A DNA stretch of 64,000 nucleotides, taken from IMG/VR virus record IMGVR_UViG_3300008448_012183, positions 1-64,000 of that record. One strand, given 5' to 3'. The translations under genes and the position numbers were made by a program. Of the stretch, positions 54,188 through 61,980 are shown one piece after another. Each line of letters opens with the position of its first letter. The stretch's first letter is position 1. Below the pieces are notes generated by a model. It was not told the origin of the DNA. It made no database searches and saw only the letters and a program-made list of their open reading frames with translations. This DNA comes from a virus.

Positions 54188-54529
54188 ATGAAGATAAAAT
54201 TTAAACAAAATATAGATGAAGCAATAGCAGGTAGAGAGGCTCGCTCCTACGCAGAACGCTGGGGTAGTGATCCACCAGAGGGTGAGAGATCAAAAGAGGA
54301 GAGATCAAAAGATAGTGAGAGATCAAAAGTGGCAGACCCACCAGAGAAAGGAACTACACTAGAACCAGAACCAACAACACCTAAAGGGCTTGTCCCACAA
54401 GAACTTAGTCCTCCAAAACTTAATAAAGATCAAATTGCTAAATTACAAAGAGACTCAAGAACTTTTAATAGCGATTTGATTAAATGTCAAGAAGACCCCA
54501 ATATAATTAGTCTTTTAGGTATGTTATGA
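54188..54529 (+). CDS. Small low-complexity protein with ERSK repeats
   Basis: A 113-residue charged and proline-rich chain. It starts MKIKFKQNIDEAIAGREARSY and then has three RSK-containing repeats (GERSKEERSKDSERSK, residues 32-47), a Pro/Glu/Thr linker and a short helical end (LNKDQIAKLQRDSRTFNSDL). It looks disordered and no domain is recognised. It overlaps the next gene by four bases. The IAGRE near residue 17 and its place just upstream of terminase suggest a packaged or head-region accessory protein, without proof. Confidence 0.6.
   Translation: MKIKFKQNIDEAIAGREARSYAERWGSDPPEGERSKEERSKDSERSKVADPPEKGTTLEPEPTTPKGLVPQELSPPKLNKDQIAKLQRDSRTFNSDLIKCQEDPNIISLLGML
54284..54329 (+). repeat. 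Three near-tandem GAGAGATCAAAAG repeats
   Basis: Identical 13-mers lie at 54284-54296, 54299-54311 and 54317-54329, with spacings of 15 and 18 bases, so the reading frame is kept. They encode the ERSK repeats of the 54188 protein. Confidence 0.9.
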
Positions 54530-54909
54530 TTAATAAAGACTTAAATTATATAGTTAAACTTGAAAAAGCTATATCAGAAAAATATGGCGAACGTGCTACC
54601 TTAAACCCAAAAACATTTTGGGATCAACAAAAAGAAGAAAAATTTTTAAAAGACATAAAAGAAACATCAAAAAAAGAATTTATAAACGATAATACAAAAG
54701 AAAAAGTTGAAATAGAAGGTATCCTAATAAATAAAAAATTATTAACAAATAACTTTAATAAAACTTGTGATGTGTGTAAAACTTATTCGTTTGATAAAAT
54801 TGATGATGTTTACCTGTTAAAATATAAAACATGTCAAAAATGTTATATACAATATATAGAGGATCGTGAAGATAGATGGCTTTCCGGTTGGAGGCCAACG
54901 GAGAATTAA
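54526..54909 (+). CDS. Zinc-ribbon phage protein of unknown function
   Basis: The 127-residue protein has an N-terminal helix (LNYIVKLEKAISEKYGE), a linker, and a C-terminal zinc ribbon with C81 and C84 in KTCDVCKTYSF and C103 and C106 in YKTCQKCYIQYIE, followed by DRWLSGWRP. I recall this combination as a conserved hypothetical upstream of terminase in marine T4-like phages. It overlaps the 54188 gene by four bases and ends one base before the next. A DNA- or protein-binding role in packaging is reasonable but unproven. Confidence 0.72.
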   Translation: MINKDLNYIVKLEKAISEKYGERATLNPKTFWDQQKEEKFLKDIKETSKKEFINDNTKEKVEIEGILINKKLLTNNFNKTCDVCKTYSFDKIDDVYLLKYKTCQKCYIQYIEDREDRWLSGWRPTEN

Positions 54910-54910
54910 A

Positions 54911-55381
54911 ATGGCAGAAATTTTAGAAATAGTTAATGGCATCTCGCAAGCTTTGAGCAACAAAACAAATTTTGAAGCACTAGAAAAAAATCAAAAAGGC
55001 TCAATGTACGAGCGCAGCAAAAATGATGGTTTCAATGTTAAGTTTACTGGCAACAAAATGACTTTAACATATGAAACTGAAATGCCATTGCAAGGGGTTC
55101 ATGATAAAAATTTTGAAACAGATATTGAATCAAGAATTTCAAAATTAATCACTGAAATTGGTCAAAATTATAAAACAATTAAAAAGCAAAATCTTAAAAC
55201 AAAACCAGTTGGTGACTTAAACATAAGGGTAGAAACTCCAAATCGGATGAGAGCAAGAGTTTTTGCAGTACAAATGTATGAGATTGCAAAAGCTGATAGC
55301 CAAGATGCTATGCAAAAGAGCTTTGAAGATCGTCAAGACCGCTATTCAAAACACTGGCTAAGTATTATGAGAAACAAATAG
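54911..55381 (+). CDS. Hypothetical protein directly upstream of large terminase
   Basis: The ATG at 54911, preceded by GGAG (54900-54903), is preferred to the longer ORF that begins inside the previous gene. The 156-residue product mixes strands and helices: FNVKFTGNKMTLTYETEMPLQG, DIESRISKLITEIGQNYKTIKK, and a C terminus ending DRQDRYSKHWLSIMRNK. No helix-turn-helix or other domain is recognised. Its size and place, ten bases before the large terminase, are those of a T4 gp16-like small terminase, but the predicted secondary structure does not clearly support that. Confidence 0.65.
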   Translation: MAEILEIVNGISQALSNKTNFEALEKNQKGSMYERSKNDGFNVKFTGNKMTLTYETEMPLQGVHDKNFETDIESRISKLITEIGQNYKTIKKQNLKTKPVGDLNIRVETPNRMRARVFAVQMYEIAKADSQDAMQKSFEDRQDRYSKHWLSIMRNK

Positions 55382-55390
55382 GTATGAAGT

Positions 55391-56956
55391 ATGAAACTTA
55401 CAAAAGAGGAAATAAAAAGCGAGATTATTAAATGCGGAAAAGATCCGAATTATTTTCTTAATAATTATGCAAAAATTTCTCACCCAGATAAAGGGATCAT
55501 ACCATTCAAGACTTACGATTTTCAAAAAGACTTATTAAACGATTTCCACGATCACAGATTTACGATAATTTTAAAAGCCCGACAGCTTGGTATTTCAACC
55601 ATAGTGTCGGGCTATATTGCTTGGATGCTGCTTTTCTATAAAGAAAAGAATGTCCTTGTTATGGCAACCAAGCTTAACACTTCTATTGAAATAGTTGAAA
55701 AAGTTAAAGATATTATCCGTTCAGTCCCAGACTGGATGACGATTACAACTATTTCGGTTGATAACAAAACAAAATTAGAATTATCAAACGGCTCAAAGAT
55801 TCAAGGCGTGCCAACCAGCAAAGATGCTGGTCGTGGTCAGGCTCTTTCTTTATTGGTTATTGACGAGGCTGCACACGTTGAGGACATGGATGATCTCTGG
55901 ACAGGTTTGTATCCTACTATTTCAACTGGTGGTCGCTGTATAGCTCTTTCAACGCCTAATGGCGTTGGTAATTGGTTTCATAAAACTTATGTTGAGAGTA
56001 GCGAAAACAAAAATAATTTCCATAGCGTTTCATTGCCTTGGACTGTGCATCCAGAGCGCGGAGAAGAATGGTTCAAAAATGAAACAAAAAATTTGTCCAA
56101 ACGACAGATTGCACAGGAATATGAATGTAATTTCAATGCATCTGGTGAAACCGTAATCAACGGTGATGATATCCAAACATTAAAAAAACTTGTAAGCGAG
56201 CCAAAGTATAAAACTTATATAGACAGAAACTATCATATCTGGAAAGAATTTAGTAGTGATGGTTCCTACCTTATATCGGCAGATGTTGCCCGTGGTGATG
56301 GTAAAGATTATTCAGTATTCCATGTTATAAACGTTAAAACTATGGAACAAGTCGCAGAGTATCAAGGTAAAATTGATCTTGATTCATTTGCCAAATTACT
56401 TACATCAACTGGTAGTGAATATGGAAATTGCATGATAGTCGTAGAAAATAACAACATTGGATATGCAATATTAACAAAGCTAATAGAAAGTGGCTATAGG
56501 AATATTTATTATTCAAGTAAAACTGGCGAAACAAATATGGCTTATGCTGCCTATAATTCAAATTCTGTTCCCGGTTTTTCAACAACAATGAAAACAAGAC
56601 CATTGATTATTGCAAAACTTGAAGAGTTTATTAGAAATAAAGCAATAAAGATCAATTCTTCAAGACTAATTAATGAATTAGATACATTTGTTTGGATAAA
56701 TGGAAGACCAGAAGCACAAAAAGGTTATAACGATGATTTAGTTATGTCTATGGGAATTGCTTGCTGGATAAGAGATACTGTTTTAATTAACAATCAAAGG
56801 GATTTAGAATATCATAGAGCATTCTTGAGCGCAATAGGAAAATCAGCAAGCCAACTAGATACATCAGTTAGTGGAATGTCTCAATATGAAAAAAATCAAA
56901 GAATGGACGCTCAGAAAAAACAATATCTAGCAAATGTTTGGGTATTAAAAGGATAA
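55391..56956 (+). CDS. Large terminase, T4 gp17-like
   Basis: The 521-residue packaging motor has both activities. ATPase: TIILKARQLGIST (residues 58-70), the deviant Walker A of terminases, and LLVIDEAAHVEDM (about 154-166) as Walker B plus catalytic glutamate; ALSTPNGVGNWF is motif III. Nuclease (RNase H fold): YLISADVARGDGKDYSV (aspartate near 298), CMIVVENNNIGYAIL and GYNDDLVMSMGIA (aspartates near 447). gp17 docks on the portal and pumps DNA into the prohead, then cuts it. The portal gene follows four bases downstream, with no sheath or tube genes between as in T4. Confidence 0.95.
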   Translation: MKLTKEEIKSEIIKCGKDPNYFLNNYAKISHPDKGIIPFKTYDFQKDLLNDFHDHRFTIILKARQLGISTIVSGYIAWMLLFYKEKNVLVMATKLNTSIEIVEKVKDIIRSVPDWMTITTISVDNKTKLELSNGSKIQGVPTSKDAGRGQALSLLVIDEAAHVEDMDDLWTGLYPTISTGGRCIALSTPNGVGNWFHKTYVESSENKNNFHSVSLPWTVHPERGEEWFKNETKNLSKRQIAQEYECNFNASGETVINGDDIQTLKKLVSEPKYKTYIDRNYHIWKEFSSDGSYLISADVARGDGKDYSVFHVINVKTMEQVAEYQGKIDLDSFAKLLTSTGSEYGNCMIVVENNNIGYAILTKLIESGYRNIYYSSKTGETNMAYAAYNSNSVPGFSTTMKTRPLIIAKLEEFIRNKAIKINSSRLINELDTFVWINGRPEAQKGYNDDLVMSMGIACWIRDTVLINNQRDLEYHRAFLSAIGKSASQLDTSVSGMSQYEKNQRMDAQKKQYLANVWVLKG

Positions 56957-56960
56957 ATAA

Positions 56961-58952
56961 ATGGCAGATAAGAAAAGAAATCCAAAACCAGAAGATTCGC
57001 CGCTTTTTAGAAGCTTAACACGGTTATTTTCTGGTCCTATAACAAGTTTTAGATCCCAAGCAGTTCAAAGATATCGCAGAAAAGATATTGATCATCTTAA
57101 ATTTACATCTGCAAGCGGTCAAACATTTAAAAAGAAATCATATAACCCATTTGAGGCGATTCAATCTAATGTTATGATGAATCAAAGTCGCGCAGAGCGT
57201 TATAGCGATTTCGATCAAATGGAATTCATGCCTGAAATTGCTTCTACGATGGATATTTATGCTGATGAAATGACAACAAGCAATCAATTTAGGAATTTAT
57301 TGCACATTGAATCATCAAATAATGAAATAAAAGAGATTTTACACGTTCTTTATTACGACGTTTTAAATATTGAACAAAATTTGTATGGTTGGTGCCGTAC
57401 AATGTGCAAATTTGGTGATTTTTTCTTGTATCTAGACATAAAAGAAAATGAAGGAATCAGCAAGGTACTTGGGTTGCCCTCACCAGAAGTTGAAAGGTTA
57501 GAAGGTGAAGATGAAAGCAATCCAAGCTATGTTCAATTTCAGTGGAACAGCGGTGGTATCACATTTGAAAACTGGCAAATTGCACATTTCCGAGTATTAG
57601 GACAAGATAAATACGCTCCATACGGCACCAGCATCTTAGAGCCAGCCAGACGTATTTGGCGTCAACTACAATTACTAGAAGATGCCATGATGGCGTACCG
57701 CATTGTTCGTGCCCCTGATCGTCGCATATTTTATATCGACATTGGTAATATTCCTCCAGAGGAAGTCGAACAATATATGCAAAAAGTTATAACACAAATG
57801 AAGCGTAACCAAATCGTTGATCCGCTAACTGGTCGTGTCGATTTACGTTATAACCCAATGAGCATCGATGAAGATTACTTTATTCCAGTTAGGGCTGGTC
57901 AATCCTCTACAAAAATCGATACATTGCAAGGTGGTACATTTGCTAGCGCGATTGATGACGTTAAATATTTGCGGGATAAGCTCTTTAGCGCTTTAAAAGT
58001 GCCTCAGTCTTATCTATCCCGTGGTGAAAATGCTACTGAAGATAAAAGTACCCTTGCACAAAAAGACATCCGTTTTGCAAGAACAATTCAAAGATTACAA
58101 AGAATTGTTATAGCCGAATTAGAAAAGATTGGAATGATTCATCTTTATACCCTTGGCTACAGAAACGATGATATTTTAAAATTTAGATTGATCCTAAACA
58201 ATCCATCAAAGATCGCAGAATTGCAAGAGTTAGAACACATGAAGTCAAAAGTTGACTTAATGACAGCTGCTAAAGATACAGGATTATCAAGAAGATGGAT
58301 GTTTAAAAATATCTTTGGCTTCTCAGATGAAGAGTTTATCAGGAATCAAAGAGATCTATTTTACGATAAATCAATTGCTCAACAATTAGAGGGACAACAA
58401 CCAGAAGCTGGTGCTGGAGGTGGTGGAAGTCCCGGTCCTTTGGCCGGTGCAGGTGCAGGAACAGAAGCCGCTCCACCTCCTCCTATGGAAACACCTACTC
58501 CTGATACTACGGCGGCTCCACCCCCAGAAGCAGGATCAGAACCCGCTACAGGAGAAGAAAATATTCTATTAGCGAAACCAGAAGGCGGCGGTGAAGCACC
58601 ACCACCAGCAAAACGTGAAGATGACGGTACAGTAATTTATAAAAATGGTCAAAGATTCACGCCAAATTCTAATGGTAAATCATATAAACTAAAAAAAACA
58701 GACGATAGATACAAGGGAGCTAGACACAGAAGTATAATTTCAATGTCTGGTGATTCTTATGGCAAGAATACAAAAAGAAATGTATTTAAAGGTAAATCCG
58801 TTCTAGATACTTATGCTGCTGGCATCATTGCGGAAAACCAAGAAGTTGATAATTACGAAAGAGATGAAAAATTATTATCAGAAATGCAAGATAAATTAAA
58901 ATCCTTGTCTAAGGCTTTAAACATTAAAGAGGAAAAGGAAAATGGAAAGTAA
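56961..58952 (+). CDS. Portal protein, T4 gp20-like, with low-complexity C-terminal insert
   Basis: The 663-residue chain carries gp20 blocks: SRAERYSDFDQMEFMPEIASTM then DIYADEMT, LEPARRIWRQLQLLEDAMM, YRIVRAPDRRIFYIDIGNIPP, and RDKLFSALKVPQSYLSRGE. Twelve copies form the ring at the head vertex through which DNA passes and where terminase and neck bind. Residues 478-555 are a Gly/Pro/Ala-rich insert (GAGGGGSPGPLAGAGAG...) that separates the core from a basic C-terminal part (KSYKLKKTDDRYKGARHRS). The insert is G+C-rich compared with its surroundings. It overlaps the next gene by 11 bases. Confidence 0.94.
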   Translation: MADKKRNPKPEDSPLFRSLTRLFSGPITSFRSQAVQRYRRKDIDHLKFTSASGQTFKKKSYNPFEAIQSNVMMNQSRAERYSDFDQMEFMPEIASTMDIYADEMTTSNQFRNLLHIESSNNEIKEILHVLYYDVLNIEQNLYGWCRTMCKFGDFFLYLDIKENEGISKVLGLPSPEVERLEGEDESNPSYVQFQWNSGGITFENWQIAHFRVLGQDKYAPYGTSILEPARRIWRQLQLLEDAMMAYRIVRAPDRRIFYIDIGNIPPEEVEQYMQKVITQMKRNQIVDPLTGRVDLRYNPMSIDEDYFIPVRAGQSSTKIDTLQGGTFASAIDDVKYLRDKLFSALKVPQSYLSRGENATEDKSTLAQKDIRFARTIQRLQRIVIAELEKIGMIHLYTLGYRNDDILKFRLILNNPSKIAELQELEHMKSKVDLMTAAKDTGLSRRWMFKNIFGFSDEEFIRNQRDLFYDKSIAQQLEGQQPEAGAGGGGSPGPLAGAGAGTEAAPPPPMETPTPDTTAAPPPEAGSEPATGEENILLAKPEGGGEAPPPAKREDDGTVIYKNGQRFTPNSNGKSYKLKKTDDRYKGARHRSIISMSGDSYGKNTKRNVFKGKSVLDTYAAGIIAENQEVDNYERDEKLLSEMQDKLKSLSKALNIKEEKENGK

Positions 58953-59778
58953 ATTAAAACATAATAAGAAAAGAAATACAGCTTTTCTTTACGAAGTTCT
59001 CGTTAGAGAGCTTACGAAATCAGTTTTATCAAAAGATAATGATCGTAGAAATCAAGTTTTACTTATTATTAAAGAATATTTCTCGCCAAACACTGCTCTG
59101 TCAGCCGAATTAAAACTTTATAAGTCTTTTGAGGAAAATTCAGTTGACCAATCATTGGCAGATAAGTTCATTTTTGAAGCAAAATTTAAACATTCGCAAA
59201 TCAATAAGATTGATTTATTCAATGAGCAAACTTCCTTGATTAATACAATTAATAAAACAATTGGTTATCAAATTTATGAAACTTTTCTACCAAATTATAA
59301 AAATTTAGCAACAATTTCACAAATTTTTAGCGAAAAAACATCAATAAAAGATAAATTGTTGTTAGAAGAAGGGTTAAAAACCTTTATCGTCAAAAAACAA
59401 GACGAAAAAACTAAAAATCTTTTAGATAATGTTGATTCTTTAGTTTATAAAACATTTGCTAAGAAGTTTAATGAAGAATATTCATCAAAATTATTAGGTG
59501 AACAAAAAGAATTACTATTTAAATATGTTAATAGTTTTGCTGACAACGGTTTAGCATTAAAAGTTTATCTAAATGAAGAAATCGGTAGATTATCGACTGG
59601 CGTTAAGAAATCTTTAGTCTCTGAAGAGGTCGCACAAGATAAAAATATGGCTCAAAAAGTAAAACATTTACAAAAATTCTTAAATGAATTCAAAAATGCT
59701 GATCTTGATGATGCTTCATTGTCTACATTACTTAAAATACAACAATTTGTCCATGAGGTAAACAATAATGGCAATTAA
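58942..59778 (+). CDS. Prohead-region protein, function unknown
   Basis: A 278-residue, almost fully helical and charged protein beginning MESKLKHNKKRNTAFLYEVL and including a VRELTKSVLSKDNDRR helix, INTINKTIGYQIYETFLPNY, and a C terminus ADLDDASLSTLLKIQQFVHE. I recognise no domain. It lies immediately after the portal gene, the slot occupied in T4 by prohead core genes 67 and 68, and overlaps both neighbours by 11 bases. A core or scaffold-assembly role fits the place and composition (inference). Confidence 0.65.
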   Translation: MESKLKHNKKRNTAFLYEVLVRELTKSVLSKDNDRRNQVLLIIKEYFSPNTALSAELKLYKSFEENSVDQSLADKFIFEAKFKHSQINKIDLFNEQTSLINTINKTIGYQIYETFLPNYKNLATISQIFSEKTSIKDKLLLEEGLKTFIVKKQDEKTKNLLDNVDSLVYKTFAKKFNEEYSSKLLGEQKELLFKYVNSFADNGLALKVYLNEEIGRLSTGVKKSLVSEEVAQDKNMAQKVKHLQKFLNEFKNADLDDASLSTLLKIQQFVHEVNNNGN

Positions 59779-60298
59779 TGTAACAATAAATTCCAAAGAA
59801 GGCGGTGGAAAAAAGAAAAAATTAAAAATTCAAAGAAATATGAGCGGTCATTATGTCTTAACTGAACATCCAGAATTAGATATTGTTGTTATGCCACAGG
59901 CATCCAAGATTCTAATGCTGACTAAAGCTGAAACAAGCGACTATTTATACCGCACACAGGATAAAATTTTTAAACATCTAGTTGATAGAGGCGTTGTGCA
60001 ACCAGAAAGTATAAAAATTGGTAATGTTTTTGGGAGCATGGAAGGTGGTTTTCCACAAAAAACACACGATGGCAAAGATGGTATGCTTGTCGCAATATAT
60101 GTTTTATCACAATTTTTAGAAGATGAAAGACCAGAATATATTGCAACAAAACAAATTCAAAAAGATCTTGAAAATAAATTGCTTAACCCGCCAATGGAAG
60201 ATTCTACAGAGCTTGGAGAGATACCGCAAGAAACTTTCAAAGGCTCTATTCCAAAATATGGATTCCCCACCCGTGGTATTTATAGATACAATTACTAA
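59768..60298 (+). CDS. Conserved-looking head-region protein, function unknown
   Basis: The 176-residue protein starts with a lysine/glycine-rich stretch (SKEGGGKKKKLKIQRN) followed by MSGHYVLTEHPELDIVVMPQ and an alpha/beta part (RTQDKIFKHLVDRGVVQPES, MLVAIYVLSQFLED). The C terminus is Pro- and Tyr-rich (GIYRYNY). No domain is recognised. It sits between the post-portal helical gene and the proline/alanine-rich core candidate at 60314, overlapping the former by 11 bases. Confidence 0.65.
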   Translation: MAINVTINSKEGGGKKKKLKIQRNMSGHYVLTEHPELDIVVMPQASKILMLTKAETSDYLYRTQDKIFKHLVDRGVVQPESIKIGNVFGSMEGGFPQKTHDGKDGMLVAIYVLSQFLEDERPEYIATKQIQKDLENKLLNPPMEDSTELGEIPQETFKGSIPKYGFPTRGIYRYNY

Positions 60299-60313
60299 TA
60301 TTGGAGAAAATTT

Positions 60314-61522
60314 ATGAAATTTACACAAGATTATGTCAAGAGAATGATAAGAGAAGAAACAAAAAAATTATTAAAAGAAGATACCGCTTCTGATCTAGAA
60401 GCGCAAGCCGCAGCGACCGGCGCAGGCAAAAATCAACCAAAGCAAACAGGTTCTCAACATGCTAGAGATTTTCAAGCGGCTCAAGATCTTTTTAAAATTG
60501 TTCAAACCGGACAGTTGACTCGGGAACAAGCAAATGCGGTTGTAGAAGCATATAGGGCAATAAATGCTAAAAAACCTTTGCCTCAAAATGCCGTACGGAC
60601 AATTAAAGAATTAGGAGGCTCTATACCATCTACAAATATTGCAAAACCGGTTGCTCCTACTGCTGCTCCTACTGCTGCTAAACCAGTAGCTGCGGTTGGG
60701 CCTTCTGTAAATTCTACGGTTGTTCACAGGGAAGCACCGGGACAAAAATTTACAGTTCTTGAAAAAAGAGGAAATTTTGTTCTTTTAAAAGATGTAAAAG
60801 GTGAAACTTTTCAAGCTGAGTTGTCCGACTTGACAGTTGTTCAAGAATCCCGCATTAGAAGAATTGTCAAAGAAGAAATTTTAAAAGAAATGAAAGTAAG
60901 AATTAACAGCTCATTAGACGAAGAAACAATTACCTTAGATGATGACGAAGAACCAGTAACACCAAGAAGAAAATCATTTATACCAGAACCAAAGCCAACT
61001 AAAGTTGATCCTACTGTATTTACCGGGACAAGCCCAACAGTTTTAAAAGGCGATGAAATTGGAGTTAAGGATATTGTTCCTAAAGGAAGTACTGTTAAAA
61101 ACAGCCCAATTCCCGGTAAGCAATCTGGTGATCTTAATGTTTCTGGTAAATATTCTGGCATGACTGATCCTTTTAGAAGTAGAGGTGCTCAATTTCAAAC
61201 GCGCACGCAGCCAACAACACCAAAAAAGACTATTAAAATAACTCCAAAACCAGAACCTCAACCGATCATTGGAAAAATTAAAAATTACGATCCAATTGGA
61301 AATGAAACTGACGACCAATATGCTCAAGTTCCTAGACCGTTTGAGGCGCAACCAGCACGCGATCCATTAGCCGATCCTTATGCTTCAGCAACATCGCCAA
61401 CTACACCACGACCCCGTCCTCGTCCTCGTCCTAATACTGCATCCAAGAATGATCAATTTGATCCTGATGATTTGAATAATTTAGCAACGATGAGCAAAAT
61501 AATTCAAAAAATTGAAAATTAA
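60314..61522 (+). CDS. Candidate prohead core/internal protein with capsid-targeting-like leader
   Basis: The 402-residue protein opens MKFTQDYVKRMIREETKKLL, then KED; the helix ends in an L-x-E triplet (LKE, residues 20-22), the T4 gp21-type cleavage pattern. A second copy of the helix lies inside the chain at residues 177-196 (QESRIRRIVKEEILKEMK). Between them are Ala/Gln-rich and Pro/Ala-rich linkers and a small beta segment (KFTVLEKRGNFVLLKDVKG, about 145-163) that resembles an SH3-like or KOW-like barrel. The C-terminal half is proline-rich and disordered, with PRPRPRPRP near residue 370. No enzyme motif. Head-core or internal-protein role is inferred from leader and position. Confidence 0.6.
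   Translation: MKFTQDYVKRMIREETKKLLKEDTASDLEAQAAATGAGKNQPKQTGSQHARDFQAAQDLFKIVQTGQLTREQANAVVEAYRAINAKKPLPQNAVRTIKELGGSIPSTNIAKPVAPTAAPTAAKPVAAVGPSVNSTVVHREAPGQKFTVLEKRGNFVLLKDVKGETFQAELSDLTVVQESRIRRIVKEEILKEMKVRINSSLDEETITLDDDEEPVTPRRKSFIPEPKPTKVDPTVFTGTSPTVLKGDEIGVKDIVPKGSTVKNSPIPGKQSGDLNVSGKYSGMTDPFRSRGAQFQTRTQPTTPKKTIKITPKPEPQPIIGKIKNYDPIGNETDDQYAQVPRPFEAQPARDPLADPYASATSPTTPRPRPRPRPNTASKNDQFDPDDLNNLATMSKIIQKIEN
60653..60676 (+). repeat. 12-bp tandem repeat GCTCCTACTGCT (x2)
   Basis: Two exact copies at 60653-60664 and 60665-60676 encode a duplicated Ala-Pro-Thr-Ala in the linker of the 60314 protein. Confidence 0.9.
61415..61432 (+). repeat. CGTCCT hexamer repeat (x3)
   Basis: Three exact CGTCCT copies encode the Arg-Pro repeats near the C terminus of the 60314 protein. 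The tract is far more G+C-rich than its surroundings. Confidence 0.9.
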
Positions 61523-61524
61523 TA

Positions 61525-61818
61525 ATGCAACTTTTAACTTTTATATTAGCCTGTTATGGCATGACAATGATTCTTGTTTATAGCAAGATTTTTGAACAAA
61601 CAAGAAATTATTTGAAATCATTTAACAGCGAAATGCTTTCATACATGATTAAATGTTGTATGTGCATGGGTTTTTGGGTTGGTGTGGTAAATGCAACTTG
61701 TTTTTTTGATTTAGAAACAAATTGTCTTATGGCTGGTTGTATTTCATCCGGTACAACATATTTTATCAGCAGATTAGTAGATGATGACGGAATTCTTATT
61801 AAAATGAAAAATGGGTAA
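61525..61818 (+). CDS. Small membrane protein with CCMCMGFWVG motif (DUF1360-like)
   Basis: The 97-residue product has a hydrophobic N terminus (LLTFILACYGMTMILVYSKIF), then KCCMCMGFWVGVVNATCFF (C44, C45, C47 and the GFWVG turn) and a third hydrophobic segment around LMAGCISSGTTYFISRLV. A cysteine-rich motif followed by GFWxG inside a membrane segment is typical of DUF1360-like small membrane proteins of phages; role unknown. It lies between two head-region genes, two bases after the 60314 stop, and is followed by a promoter-like box. Confidence 0.72.
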   Translation: MQLLTFILACYGMTMILVYSKIFEQTRNYLKSFNSEMLSYMIKCCMCMGFWVGVVNATCFFDLETNCLMAGCISSGTTYFISRLVDDDGILIKMKNG

Positions 61819-61827
61819 CTATTTATA
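61819..61827 (+). promoter_or_regulatory. Candidate late-promoter box CTATTTATA before the 23-codon ORF
   Basis: CTATTTATA starts at the base after the previous stop and lies six bases upstream of GGAGG, the ribosome binding site of the 23-codon ORF. It is the third intergenic copy of CTATTTAT in the window. Confidence 0.4.
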
Positions 61828-61843
61828 GAAATGGAGGTATGCT

Positions 61844-61915
61844 ATGCGTACACAAGTAACTTATGTTCGTAGATATATGCTACAACCTGTTCGCCGTTGC
61901 TGCAACGGTAGCTAA
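61844..61915 (+). CDS. 23-residue basic peptide ORF
   Basis: A 23-codon ORF, MRTQVTYVRRYMLQPVRRCC then NGS, follows GGAGG (61833-61837) with ideal spacing. The peptide has six arginines, no lysine and no acidic residue, and an RRCC pair. Its arginine codons are CGT/CGC plus one AGA, whereas neighbouring genes mainly use AGA. A 6-bp inverted repeat CCGTTG/CAACGG lies within its last codons, and its stop is two bases before the strong hairpin at 61917. It may be a real micro-protein or a leader peptide. No homologue is known to me. Confidence 0.5.
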   Translation: MRTQVTYVRRYMLQPVRRCCNGS

Positions 61916-61916
61916 A

Positions 61917-61952
61917 TTTGGCCCTCTAGGACAAAAATCTTAGAGGGCCGAA
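61917..61952 (+). terminator. Strong hairpin after the 23-codon ORF, terminator or processing signal
   Basis: Fifteen consecutive pairs (two of them G-U) form between 61917-61931 and 61938-61952, with core GGCCCTCTA/TAGAGGGCC and loop CAAAAA. It is the most stable RNA structure I see in the window. Only an A+T-rich stretch (AATAAATTTTAATATT) follows rather than an immediate T run, so it could be a weak intrinsic terminator, an mRNA stabiliser or a processing site. Confidence 0.6.
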
Positions 61953-61980
61953 AATAAATTTTAATATTAGGAAAATTAAT

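Noticed and set aside
10430-59960. Further CTATTTAT matches inside genes (near 10430, 12100, 32176, 36605, 51950 and 59946)
   Set aside because: They are internal to well-supported genes and about as frequent as expected by chance at this A+T content, so they were not called as promoters.
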